The position numbers were made by a program, and so were the translations under genes. A DNA stretch of 40,865 bases from an uncultured bacterium (GTDB taxonomy: Bacteria > Bacillota > Clostridia > Lachnospirales > Lachnospiraceae), in the NCBI GenBank assembly GCA_947643145.1, contig CANRVD010000022.1, positions 1-40,865 on the forward strand. Reading direction: 5' to 3'. The notes beneath the pieces were generated by a model. The model had not been told where the DNA came from, did no database searches, and saw nothing but the letters and a program-made list of their open reading frames with translations. Positions within the stretch are counted from its first letter, which is position 1. Every line of letters begins with the position of its first letter. Below are positions 31,438-39,302 of the stretch, piece after piece.

Positions 31438-32577
31438 TTATACTTCTTTTGCATTCTTGTACACAAAATCAGAAACCTTATTAAACAGTAAATTGTTATA
31501 AATAATGTTTTTTATTGTCGTTCCATAATTGGAGATAAATATCTTATTCAAATCTTCCTCTGTCTGCACATTATGGCTTGTCAGATAGGTCTTTAACTCT
31601 GTCTGGTACTCCTCATCTGTGATTTCAATCTTTTCTGCCTGTGCAATCGCATTATATACCAGCTGGTTTCCAACATCCGTCGTTGATGTTTCTTTTAACT
31701 GATTATTATGCTCCTCTTCTGTAATCTTCTTACCTGTCAAATATTGCTCAATATTTATTCCACTTTGTGACAGATAAACTTCAAACGTCTTTTTCAGCTG
31801 TGTCGTCATTTCGTTTACTTTGTCTTCCGGATACTTATCAATCTTAGTATCCTCACATACCTTTTTCAGCGCCATGGATTTGATAATTGACTGTCTGTTC
31901 TGTTTCTTATAATCCTTCGCCGATGTATACTGTGTCAGATTTTTCTTGACAAACTCATCATTAAACTTTGTTTTAATCTTCTCGCCCCGCTTATAGTTAA
32001 TGGTTACGGTAAAAACAGCAGGCTTGCCAGCCAGCTCTTCGCTTTGCGGATATTCCTCTGGGAATGTAACATCAATATCATAAGTCTTCCCGACCTCCTT
32101 ATCAATCAACGCATCCTCAAAGCCGTCAATGAAGTCACCGGATCCAATCGTCAAATCAAAGCCGCTCGGGTAATCCTTCTCTGTACAGGAACCGCCTTCA
32201 AAGACTTCTCCGTCTATTCTTCCCACATAATAAAGATTAACCGTGTCCCCTTCTTTTACCTTTCCCTTTTTAATCTGCTTATAAGAAGCATACGTCTCCA
32301 AGGTTGCATCAATCTGCTTCTGCAGTTCCTTGTCAACCTCACTCTTGTCAAGCTCCACCTTCTTATAATCAGCCAGCGTGGTGATATAAGATGCCGCATC
32401 TGCAATCAGCGGGTCGGCATCCGCCGCTAACGATGTATCATCGTCTTTTTTCGTTTCCTCCTGCTTTGTGTCTTCCTTGCTGTCCTTTTTATCTGACCCT
32501 TTGCTGCATCCGCCAAAAGCTGTTACGCTTAAACCTGCACAAAGTGCCAAAACCAGTAATTTATTTGCTTTTCTCAA
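31438..32577 (-). CDS. Lipoprotein with FKBP and trigger-factor-like C-terminal domains
   Basis: A 379-residue exported lipoprotein (signal with A-F-G-G-C, then a charged K/D/E linker of about 35 residues). The FKBP-type peptidyl-prolyl isomerase domain covers about residues 85-190 (G-D-T-V-N-L-Y-Y-V-G-R-I-D-G, I-G-S-G-D-F-I-D-G-F-E). The rest is helical and resembles the trigger-factor C-terminal chaperone domain. It should fold secreted proteins outside the membrane, a role like that of PrsA. I chose the TTG at 32577 because GGAGGG lies eight bases upstream and the signal peptide then starts M-R-K-A-N-K; the ATG at 32592 lies in the ribosome site itself. A strong promoter is just upstream. 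Confidence 0.85.
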   Translation of the reverse strand: MRKANKLLVLALCAGLSVTAFGGCSKGSDKKDSKEDTKQEETKKDDDTSLAADADPLIADAASYITTLADYKKVELDKSEVDKELQKQIDATLETYASYKQIKKGKVKEGDTVNLYYVGRIDGEVFEGGSCTEKDYPSGFDLTIGSGDFIDGFEDALIDKEVGKTYDIDVTFPEEYPQSEELAGKPAVFTVTINYKRGEKIKTKFNDEFVKKNLTQYTSAKDYKKQNRQSIIKSMALKKVCEDTKIDKYPEDKVNEMTTQLKKTFEVYLSQSGINIEQYLTGKKITEEEHNNQLKETSTTDVGNQLVYNAIAQAEKIEITDEEYQTELKTYLTSHNVQTEEDLNKIFISNYGTTIKNIIYNNLLFNKVSDFVYKNAKEV

Positions 32578-32630
32578 TGTTAATCCCTCCATAACCTATA
32601 TTTATTGCAATCCATAACCCAATATCCTCT

Positions 32631-32659
32631 TTTATACCATAAACAGCTATAAAAGTCAA
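32631..32659 (-). promoter_or_regulatory. Strong promoter of the FKBP-like lipoprotein gene
   Basis: Minus-strand TTGACT (-35, 32654-32659), a 17-base spacer and TATAAA (-10, 32631-32636) with a TGG extension. It is a near-consensus vegetative promoter and places the transcript start about 45 bases before the TTG start codon. Confidence 0.8.
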
Positions 32660-32682
32660 AAATTCTGTACAAGCATGTCTTT

Positions 32683-33606
32683 TTAGGTGCGATTCAGAAT
32701 TGACAGAAAACCGTTTAAATTCCCCCGTTTTCCACCGGTAGCACGATGCGAAAACAGCAGTTTACTGTTACAGCAGGTACAAATCCCGGCAACATGAATC
32801 TGTTCCGGTAAAAGCCCGGCGTCCTTTAGCTGGAAAAAATTTGCAGCCCACAAATCCAGCTGGTACTTTCCCTTTTCTTTATCCGAAGGATACACAATCT
32901 CCTTCATCTGCTCCTCACTATAGCTTTCAAAAAAGGCATCTGCAACCTCTTTTCCTACCTCATAGCAGCTCTGGCAAATCGATGGCCCAATCACCGCCAC
33001 GATATCCTTTCTATCGGATAAAAACTCACTCTCCATCCGTTCTACTGTCTTTTTCCCCATCTTTTCAACTGTCCCGCGCCAACCAGAATGAGATGCTGCC
33101 ACCACCTTTTTTATCCTGTCCACAAAAAAGAGCGGTACGCAGTCTGCATAGGAAGTTGCCAGACAGACATCAGGCTGGTTTGTCACAAGCCCATCAATTC
33201 CCGTCAGCTTTTTTTCAATAACTTCCCCACAGACATCCTTCTTTTCTACGGTATAGATCTGCGTCTCATGTATCTGGTCTGACAGCACAAGGCTTGCCGC
33301 TGGCACACCCATCGACTCACAAAAACGTTCATAATTCCTTCTTACGTTTTCCTCAGAGTCTCCACGCCCAAAGCCCAGATTCAGTTCCGAAAAAATCCCT
33401 TCACTCACTCCGCCTATTCTTGTTGAAAAGGCAGCATTTACAAAAGGAATTTCCTGAAATGCCCGAAAACGAATCAGAGGAACGGTATCTGTGTGTTCCA
33501 GATAAGATTCCTCTGTGACTAAATCATACGGCTTTCCTTTCATCTTTTCGGCAAATTCCTTTCTTTTTTCCACTGCCCTTTCCCACAAATCAGACCTTCC
33601 CACCAT
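32683..33606 (-). CDS. pgeF: Peptidoglycan editing factor PgeF (laccase-domain, YlmD-like)
   Basis: Multicopper-polyphenol-oxidase-fold protein of 307 residues; in other bacteria PgeF removes mis-incorporated serine from peptidoglycan precursors. The zinc ligands fit Y-A-D-C-V-P and S-H-S-G-W-R-G-T, with another histidine in the S-D-Q-I-H-E-T segment. The N-terminal 45 residues before F-S-T-R-I-G-G-V are charged and extra to the core. GGAGG lies nine bases upstream of the ATG. It follows yraN by 18 bases. Confidence 0.9.
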   Translation of the reverse strand: MVGRSDLWERAVEKRKEFAEKMKGKPYDLVTEESYLEHTDTVPLIRFRAFQEIPFVNAAFSTRIGGVSEGIFSELNLGFGRGDSEENVRRNYERFCESMGVPAASLVLSDQIHETQIYTVEKKDVCGEVIEKKLTGIDGLVTNQPDVCLATSYADCVPLFFVDRIKKVVAASHSGWRGTVEKMGKKTVERMESEFLSDRKDIVAVIGPSICQSCYEVGKEVADAFFESYSEEQMKEIVYPSDKEKGKYQLDLWAANFFQLKDAGLLPEQIHVAGICTCCNSKLLFSHRATGGKRGNLNGFLSILNRT

Positions 33607-33624
33607 GCATTATATCCTCCATTC

Positions 33625-33984
33625 CTAAAAAGCATTTTCAATATGTACAGCTTCTTCCCCGTCAAATGCAATCACATCAAAGCGGCATGGTATCTCCATA
33701 TTCTGAAAATGTTTTTTATACAGATAATACCCTGCCGACTGTCTCATTCTTTTTTGTTTTTTTGGTGTCACAGCCTCTGCCGCATATCCTTTCTTTGTGT
33801 TCTTCCGGTATTTCACCTCCACAAATACAAGGCAGCCGCCGTTTTTTGCAATAATATCAATCTCACCATAGTATGTATAAAAGTTTCTCTCTAAAATCTG
33901 GTATCCTTTTTCCTTTAATAATAAAACAGCCTTATTTTCATAGACTGTTCCAATATCACGCTTATTTTCCCTTTTTGTCCCCAC
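33625..33984 (-). CDS. YraN family (UPF0102) nuclease-like protein
   Basis: A 119-residue restriction-endonuclease-fold protein with the motif G-E-I-D-I-I-A then F-V-E-V-K-Y-R, the E/D-x(n)-E-x-K metal-binding pattern. Function is not established. The start is GTG at 33984 because no other start codon leaves the conserved N-terminus intact. It overlaps the ylqH end by 23 bases, which indicates coupling. Gene order rnhB-ylqH-yraN is widespread in Firmicutes. Confidence 0.9.
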   Translation of the reverse strand: MGTKRENKRDIGTVYENKAVLLLKEKGYQILERNFYTYYGEIDIIAKNGGCLVFVEVKYRKNTKKGYAAEAVTPKKQKRMRQSAGYYLYKKHFQNMEIPCRFDVIAFDGEEAVHIENAF

Positions 33985-34306
33985 GTCCCCTGTCTAATAC
34001 CTTTCCTTTGATTTTATCCATCGCATCTACATATACCAGCACTTCTGCCACCACCTGATATAATTCCTTTGGAATATATTCACCGATTTCCAGTTCCCCT
34101 AAGCTTTTAGCCAGCTTTCCATCCTTATGAATCGGAATATCATTTTCCTTTGCCGTCTCCACAATTTTATCTGCCAGATATCCCTTTCCGGTTGCAATGA
34201 CCTTTGGTGCAATATCACCTTTTTCATATTCCAGCGCAATTGCAGATTTATCCATATCAGGAGATATGATATCGCGGCCATATATTTTTTTCTTATCATC
34301 CTTCAT
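33962..34306 (-). CDS. FlhB C-terminal-domain-like protein (YlqH)
   Basis: A 114-residue soluble protein matching the cytoplasmic domain of FlhB/type III export switch proteins, with A-L-E-Y-E-K-G, P-K-V-I-A-T-G-K-G and A-x-x-N-D-I-P-I-H. The self-cleaving N-P-T-H site is not present, and no flagellar genes are in the window. In B. subtilis ylqH also follows rnhB, and its role is unclear. GGAGG precedes the ATG. The start overlaps the stop of a 26-codon frame as ATGA. Confidence 0.85.
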   Translation of the reverse strand: MKDDKKKIYGRDIISPDMDKSAIALEYEKGDIAPKVIATGKGYLADKIVETAKENDIPIHKDGKLAKSLGELEIGEYIPKELYQVVAEVLVYVDAMDKIKGKVLDRGRGDKKGK

Positions 34307-34383
34307 AGAAATCCTCCATTCCTGCCAAACTGCACACTAAACTGATGTGATAGCTGATTGTCCCGTACCTGCGGCACTCTCAC
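34303..34383 (-). CDS. Possible 26-residue micro-ORF between rnhB and ylqH
   Basis: The frame starts with GTG sharing GTGA with the rnhB stop, and ends with TGA sharing ATGA with the ylqH start, so it would be translationally coupled on both sides. The product is 26 residues, rich in Gln, Arg and Gly, and no family was recognised. It occupies the place of ylqG in B. subtilis and could be a relic of such a gene. A stop-free run of this length can occur by chance. Confidence 0.3.
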   Translation of the reverse strand: MRVPQVRDNQLSHQFSVQFGRNGGFL

Positions 34384-35141
34384 AGAAAGTTTTTAATAAA
34401 AGTCCTCCGATGAACCGGAGAAGCCCCAAATTCCTTTATCGCCTGAATATGCGCCGCAGAGCCATACCCTTTATTCTGCTTAAAACCATATTCCGGATAC
34501 AAGGCATCCATCTCCACCATCATCCTGTCCCTTGTCACCTTTGCCAAAATACTGGCAGCCGCAATCGAAACACTCTTTGCATCCCCTTTAATAATCCCTA
34601 TCTGCTTTATTGCCACATCTGGAACCGTAACCGCATCCACCAGTAGGAAATCCGGCTCCACCTGCATCGCTGCAATGGCTTTCCTCATAGCCTCATAGGT
34701 CGCCTGTAAAATATTAATTTCATCAATTCTTGCTGGAGATACCATTCCTACTCCAAAAGCAACTGCTTTTTCCCTGATTTCATCATACAAAAGCTCCCGT
34801 TTGGAAGCGTTTACTTTTTTGGAATCATTCAGGTACAGGATTTGTTCGTCAGCCCGAAGAATACACGCTCCTGCTACAACCGGTCCCGCCAAGGGTCCCC
34901 TGCCTGCCTCATCAATCCCACAGATTAGGGAATACTTCCCTGCATACTTCTTCTCAAAAACTTTCATCTGCTCCAGACGCTCTATCTCTGCAAACAGTGC
35001 CCGCTCCTGTTTGCGGTATTTCTCTACCAGATGCAAAACACCCTTTCTTGCATCATTCTCATATTCTGCTAACAGCCTACTCCGTTCCTCACTGGATGCC
35101 TGCTCCAGTTCTTCCTTTATCTGGGAAATTGCTTTTGCCAT
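34380..35141 (-). CDS. rnhB: Ribonuclease HII
   Basis: Removes RNA or single ribonucleotides from DNA duplexes. The 253-residue protein has the core G-I-D-E-A-G-R-G-P-L-A-G-P near residue 75, the L-N-D-S-K-K segment and the later L-V-D-A-V, giving the D-E-D-D catalytic set. The first 60 residues are a charged helical extension. The ATG has a modest GGGTGA site. It lies 23 bases after lepB. Confidence 0.95.
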   Translation of the reverse strand: MAKAISQIKEELEQASSEERSRLLAEYENDARKGVLHLVEKYRKQERALFAEIERLEQMKVFEKKYAGKYSLICGIDEAGRGPLAGPVVAGACILRADEQILYLNDSKKVNASKRELLYDEIREKAVAFGVGMVSPARIDEINILQATYEAMRKAIAAMQVEPDFLLVDAVTVPDVAIKQIGIIKGDAKSVSIAAASILAKVTRDRMMVEMDALYPEYGFKQNKGYGSAAHIQAIKEFGASPVHRRTFIKNFL

Positions 35142-35164
35142 ATCACCCGTACCCGTCCTTTACC

Positions 35165-35968
35165 TTATTCTCGCGTACGCAACGAGCCAAGCGCAAGCTT
35201 GCTTGCATTTGGCTGTTGCGCGTCGGTCATTTTGATTACCCCAGGAACCAGACCAAAGTGCGAAAACGGCCAGATTCTCATAAATACTTTTCCAACAATA
35301 TCTTTTCTATGTACCATTCCAACAAAATCACTCCGGCTGTCCGTACTCATATTCCTGTTGTCGCCTAAAACAAAATATTCATCCTCTTTCAGAGTTACCG
35401 GCTCTCCTGCATTTCCACTGTTTAAAATTGCAGACAGGCAGTATTTATCGTCTGAAAGCACTTCTCCGTCAATATATACTTTTCCTTCCTTTATCTGTAC
35501 GGTTTCTCCCGGCAGTCCAATAACACGTTTGACATAATAGGTATTGTCCTGCTCACCATCCTGGTTCACAGAAAGCACTGGAAAAACAACCACGTCATAA
35601 CGCTCAGGATTACGGAAGTAATAACTGATTTTCTGTATAATAATAGAGTCCCCGTCCGAAAGCGTCGGCTCCATGGAATCTCCTTCTACCCACGTCTGAT
35701 GTGCCACATAATGAATAACCATAGTTGCAATAAAATAAGCAAGCAATATGCATACCGCTAATACAAAAATATTATTAATCGTCCGTAGCCCCGTGCTCTC
35801 TGAAGTGGGACGTCTCCAGCCCTTCACTTTGGCAACGGAAAGTTCCGCATTTTCCAAAGGAAGCCGTTTTTTCACTATTTTCGTTTCTTCCTCAAAGAAA
35901 GGCCCATAATATTCTTTTGCAGTTTTGCAAAATTCCAAACTGTCTTCTACTTCCTCTTTGTTATACAT
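35165..35968 (-). CDS. lepB: Signal peptidase I (active form)
   Basis: Cleaves signal peptides of secreted proteins. The 267-residue protein has a cytoplasmic N-part of about 60 residues, one membrane segment (about 65-88), the catalytic serine in G-D-S-M-E-P-T-L (Ser98), the catalytic lysine in V-K-R-V-I-G-L-P-G-E (Lys147) and box E G-D-N-R-N-x-S-x-D-S-R. I chose ATG at 35968 because GGAGG lies six bases upstream; it overlaps the rbgA stop by eight bases. The last 19 residues plus the stop are encoded by a palindromic element, so the C-terminal tail after about residue 248 is probably not part of the native enzyme. Confidence 0.92.
   Translation of the reverse strand: MYNKEEVEDSLEFCKTAKEYYGPFFEEETKIVKKRLPLENAELSVAKVKGWRRPTSESTGLRTINNIFVLAVCILLAYFIATMVIHYVAHQTWVEGDSMEPTLSDGDSIIIQKISYYFRNPERYDVVVFPVLSVNQDGEQDNTYYVKRVIGLPGETVQIKEGKVYIDGEVLSDDKYCLSAILNSGNAGEPVTLKEDEYFVLGDNRNMSTDSRSDFVGMVHRKDIVGKVFMRIWPFSHFGLVPGVIKMTDAQQPNASKLALGSLRTRE
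35171..35225. repeat. Palindromic element inside the 3' end of lepB
   Basis: ACGCAACGAGCCAAGCGCAAGC (left half from 35177) pairs with GCTTGCATTTGGCTGTTGCG (from 35201), with one bulge and two mismatches around a TT centre. The outer TATTCTCGC-type end also occurs at 39789-39797 next to etfA. It lies wholly within the last codons of lepB. Confidence 0.6.
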
Positions 35969-36824
35969 CGACATCCTCCGAACATTCCGGTAGTTCCAGG
36001 CTAATCGCGCCAAGCTTTCCTGCCCGAAAATCATCTATCAAGCATTTTGCTGCCTTATCCACATCATAGGCACCGCCTGCCTTCATACAGCCCCTGCGCA
36101 CTGCAATCTGCTCTAACTGCACTGCACTTTCCTCTACCTGCTCTGTTTCATAATAAGACGAAACCGCTTCCGGATAATTTTCACGCAGATAATCTAACAG
36201 CAGGATGCTAAGCTCATACATATTAAAAAGCTCATCCTTGATAGAACCAATAAATGCCAGGCGAAGCCCTACTGACTGGTCGTCAAATTTGGGCCACAAA
36301 ATTCCGGGAGTATCTAAAAGCTCTACATTTTTATTCAGACGAATCCACTGTTTTCCTTTTGTCACTCCTGGTTTATTTCCTGTTTTTGTACAGGCTTTTT
36401 TTGCAAAGCTGTTGATAAAGGTAGATTTTCCTACATTGGGAATTCCTACAATCATCGCCCGGATAGGACGGTTCAAAATGCCACGTTTCCTGTCCCGTTC
36501 TATTTTATCGTGGCATGCCTTCCTGATAATATCCTGCACTGCCTTCACACCGGCACCACTTTTTGAATTTACCTTTGCTACAAAATATCCTTTTTTCTCA
36601 TAATAGTCCATCCAACACTTTGTCCTTGCATCATCTGCCAAATCATACTTATTCAGCAGAATAATTCTGGACTTTCCATTTGCCATCTGATCAATATCAG
36701 GATTTTTGCTGCTTAGAGGCACTCTGGAATCCACCAGCTCAATGATTACATCAATCAGCTTCAAATCCTCCTGCATAGCACGCTTCGCCTTGGTCATATG
36801 ACCCGGATACCACTGAAACTGCAT
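35961..36824 (-). CDS. rbgA: Ribosome biogenesis GTPase RbgA (YlqF)
   Basis: Circularly permuted GTPase for late 50S assembly. In 287 residues the G4 motif N-K-Y-D comes first (near 58), then the P-loop G-I-P-N-V-G-K-S-T (about 127-135) and D-T-P-G. The start M-Q-F-Q-W-Y-P-G-H-M-T-K-A is the hallmark of the family. Its ribosome site (GGAGG) lies in the last codons of the preceding signal-peptidase-like gene. It overlaps the start of lepB by eight bases. Confidence 0.96.
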   Translation of the reverse strand: MQFQWYPGHMTKAKRAMQEDLKLIDVIIELVDSRVPLSSKNPDIDQMANGKSRIILLNKYDLADDARTKCWMDYYEKKGYFVAKVNSKSGAGVKAVQDIIRKACHDKIERDRKRGILNRPIRAMIVGIPNVGKSTFINSFAKKACTKTGNKPGVTKGKQWIRLNKNVELLDTPGILWPKFDDQSVGLRLAFIGSIKDELFNMYELSILLLDYLRENYPEAVSSYYETEQVEESAVQLEQIAVRRGCMKAGGAYDVDKAAKCLIDDFRAGKLGAISLELPECSEDVDV

Positions 36825-36827
36825 ATA

Positions 36828-37448
36828 CTACTTAGCCTCCTTCTCTTCCTTTTTATCCGCCTTTTCCTTTGCAAAACCATCCAAATTGCTGATTAGCTCG
36901 GCAGTATTCAGACGAATCCAGGCTTTTCCTACAATATTATCACGTAAAATGTTCCCAACATTCGCATTCCGGCTATCCTCGCCATTATTTCTGTTGTCAC
37001 AAAGTACGAAATATTCATCTTCATCCAAAATAACCGTCTCCAAAGCCAGTCCACCATTTTCCATTAACGGAAAATCATATTTTTCCTCCAGCAGTTCTCC
37101 GTCAATATACACCTTACCATCCTTTATCTGAATCTGCTCTCCCGGAAGCGCAATGACTCTTTCTACAGAATAATAATTATGTTCTGATCCTCTCTGCTCC
37201 ACAATAACAACATCATTCCGCTTAATCGAATGAATGCGGTATGACATTTTATTGACTAAGATTTCATCCCCATTTTCCAATGTCGGGCTCATATACTGGC
37301 CTGTTACCGTAAAGGTCTCCATTCCATAATGCGTAAATGCATACCCAAGAAAGACAACCACAATTACCTCAAGGACAGTAATTAAGATTTTCCGGGCTAA
37401 TTTTTTCCCCGCCTCTTTCCGGTTCTCTAAATCAAAATCATATTTCAT
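36828..37448 (-). CDS. Signal peptidase I-like protein lacking catalytic Ser and Lys
   Basis: A 206-residue protein with a membrane segment at about 21-40 and the whole S26 fold signature: box B G-x-x-M-x-P-T-L, box D with R-V-I-A-L-P-G-E, and box E D-N-R-N-N-G-E-D-S-R. The catalytic serine position is Tyr52 (G-Q-Y-M-S-P) and the catalytic lysine position is Glu96 (S-V-E-R-V-I). The first glycine of box E is Cys. The reading frame is intact, so it is not a decaying pseudogene by frame. An inactive paralogue beside an active one is known in Staphylococcus aureus (SpsA next to SpsB). AAGGAG precedes the ATG. It is 11 bases after mecA and three before rbgA. Confidence 0.88.
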   Translation of the reverse strand: MKYDFDLENRKEAGKKLARKILITVLEVIVVVFLGYAFTHYGMETFTVTGQYMSPTLENGDEILVNKMSYRIHSIKRNDVVIVEQRGSEHNYYSVERVIALPGEQIQIKDGKVYIDGELLEEKYDFPLMENGGLALETVILDEDEYFVLCDNRNNGEDSRNANVGNILRDNIVGKAWIRLNTAELISNLDGFAKEKADKKEEKEAK

Positions 37449-37459
37449 TCGGAGACTCC

Positions 37460-38224
37460 TTACATCTGGTATTCTTTTATAAGCTGTAATGCCTGCTTGC
37501 CAATAATCATTTCATAATGCTCTTTACAGTACTGCTCAATGAAAGGCTGGCCTGTAAGAGGCACTCCATATTCCATCAGCCTGTGGCATACCTTTTCATA
37601 TTCCTCTAACTTAAGCTTGCCCTTCTTTACCAAAAGATACCATGCGCCCTTCTTTCCATCCCGGTATAATTTATTTGGAAAAATCTTTGTCATCTCAAGG
37701 CTTGCCGCAAAACTCTCAAGTGCCTGGAACTGCTCAAAACGGTATACCTTCGCCGCACTGCGTCTCTTCCGGTTCTTCTGAGACAGCTTTTTGGCTTCCT
37801 CCTCCGGCAGATTCTTGAGCCGCTCTTCAAAATCCTGCATATTTTCTTCACTATGAAGGCTCTCTTCCGAGGTTGCACCGGTTTCACGCGCCATTGCATT
37901 GACAATGGACTCCGCCGTTCCCTCATCAATCAGCCCTGCCAGATTTTGAATCTGGTTCAGCATACTCTGAAGACCTTCTTCTCCTCTGTCAGAAAAAGTT
38001 ATCACTAAAGAATCATCCGGCATCCGCATAAGCTGCATCGAAATCATCCCACTTTCCACCTCATAGCCGATTTCTTCCTCGGCACGCTCCACCAGCCTCT
38101 CTAAAAAATCACGCGACTTTTCCTGATTCGTAAAAAAGTCCTCTATCCGCAAACCGTACTCCCGCATTTCCTCCACTGTCATATGGCACTGTACGGTATT
38201 CTTTCCAATTCTCTCAAATTCCAT
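37460..38224 (-). CDS. mecA: Adaptor protein MecA
   Basis: Adaptor that delivers substrates to the ClpC ATPase. The 254-residue protein has the N-terminal substrate-binding domain (about 1-75, M-E-F-E-R-I-G and I-E-D-F-F-T-N), an acidic linker, and a C-terminal ClpC-binding domain (about 160-254, F-x-x-L-E-x-F-A-A-S and L-Y-R-D-G-K-K-G-A-W-Y-L-L-V). The ATG has GGAGG and a consensus-like promoter is just upstream. It is the first gene of the transcript running into the signal peptidase and rbgA genes. Confidence 0.93.
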   Translation of the reverse strand: MEFERIGKNTVQCHMTVEEMREYGLRIEDFFTNQEKSRDFLERLVERAEEEIGYEVESGMISMQLMRMPDDSLVITFSDRGEEGLQSMLNQIQNLAGLIDEGTAESIVNAMARETGATSEESLHSEENMQDFEERLKNLPEEEAKKLSQKNRKRRSAAKVYRFEQFQALESFAASLEMTKIFPNKLYRDGKKGAWYLLVKKGKLKLEEYEKVCHRLMEYGVPLTGQPFIEQYCKEHYEMIIGKQALQLIKEYQM

Positions 38225-38256
38225 AAATGTCCTCCTTTTTTATTCTCACTCCCCTT

Positions 38257-38285
38257 ATCTTAAGCCTAAGTTCGCATTCTGTCAA
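38257..38285 (-). promoter_or_regulatory. mecA promoter
   Basis: Minus-strand TTGACA (-35, 38280-38285), a 17-base spacer and TAAGAT (-10, 38257-38262). The -35 is perfect and the spacing ideal. It gives a leader of about 25 bases before the mecA start codon. Confidence 0.8.
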
Positions 38286-38358
38286 TCTCCAAGGTGGAAT
38301 CCCCTTGCAGTAGTTTTTACCAGTGGTTACATTTCATACCTTAGCCTCTAACAGATAG

Positions 38359-38388
38359 ATATTGTGCAAGTTTACTTGCAGACAATAT
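38359..38388. terminator. Hairpin between uppP and mecA
   Basis: ATATTGT/ACAATAT and GCAAGT/ACTTGC form a long stem with a two-base bulge (38359-38388) about 30 bases after the uppP stop on the minus strand. The following bases are only partly T-rich, so it is a weak terminator candidate that would separate uppP from mecA. Confidence 0.4.
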
Positions 38389-38416
38389 TACTACTAATCA
38401 TTTCACACCTTCTTGA

Positions 38417-39247
38417 CTAAACCCAAAGGTTATTCGTGATAAAAAAATAACCTAAAACAATTACGCCCAAAGCAATTCGATACCATCCAAATGCCTTAAA
38501 ATCATGCTTTCTGATAAAATTCATCAAAAAACGTATGACAATCACCGAAACCAAAAAGGCAGTCAAAAGCCCAGCCACCAATACCCGTACCTCAGAAGCC
38601 GTATACTGCATCCCAAACTTTAACACCTTAATCAGACTGGCTCCAAACATAACAGGAATCGCAAGATAAAAGGTAAATTCTGCCGCTACTGTCCTTGTAA
38701 GCCCAAGCACTAGCCCACCGATAATCGTTGCACCGGATCGGGAAGTTCCGGGAAGAAGCGCTGCCACCAACTGAAACACACCGATAATAACCGCCGCCCG
38801 GTATGTGATTTCTGCAATACTTCCTATTTTTGCCTCCCGTCCCTTATTCCAGTTTTCCACCAGAATAAACAGTATCCCCACTGTAATCAGCATAATGGAA
38901 ACCGTCTGATAATTATAAAAAATCTCCTCCAGTCTGTCACCAAATAACAGCTCCAAAATTGCTGCCGGAATACACGCCGCTAAAATCTTAAACCACATGG
39001 AAAAGATATCCTTTTGAATCCATCCCTTTTCCTGACTGGTAAACGGCCATATCTTTTTCCAGAACAAAAGAACAACCGCCATAATCGCCCCCAACTGTAT
39101 AACCACCAGAAACATTTCCATAAAAGCGTCTGACATTGATAACGGAATAAACTCATTTAACAGAATCATGTGGCCTGTACTGCTGATTGGCAGCCATTCC
39201 GTAATCCCTTCCACAATGCCAAATAAAATCGCTATCCATATCTCCAT
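38417..39247 (-). CDS. uppP: Undecaprenyl-diphosphate phosphatase UppP (BacA)
   Basis: Recycles the lipid carrier of cell wall synthesis by dephosphorylating undecaprenyl diphosphate. The 276-residue membrane protein has about seven transmembrane segments and both signature motifs: E-G-I-T-E-W-L-P-I-S-S-T-G-H near residue 13 and P-G-T-S-R-S-G-A-T near residue 169. The ATG has AGGGGA directly upstream. It is not near other bacitracin-resistance genes and is flanked by a nuclease remnant. Confidence 0.95.
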   Translation of the reverse strand: MEIWIAILFGIVEGITEWLPISSTGHMILLNEFIPLSMSDAFMEMFLVVIQLGAIMAVVLLFWKKIWPFTSQEKGWIQKDIFSMWFKILAACIPAAILELLFGDRLEEIFYNYQTVSIMLITVGILFILVENWNKGREAKIGSIAEITYRAAVIIGVFQLVAALLPGTSRSGATIIGGLVLGLTRTVAAEFTFYLAIPVMFGASLIKVLKFGMQYTASEVRVLVAGLLTAFLVSVIVIRFLMNFIRKHDFKAFGWYRIALGVIVLGYFFITNNLWV

Positions 39248-39302
39248 TCCCCTGCCCCTTCCTTTCTGCCTTATCGCCTCTAAAATACATCATTCCTTGC
39301 TT

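Noticed and set aside
36828..37448. Signal-peptidase-like gene as a frame-disrupted pseudogene
   Set aside because: The frame is complete with a ribosome site and normal length; only the catalytic residues are changed, so it is listed as a coding gene.
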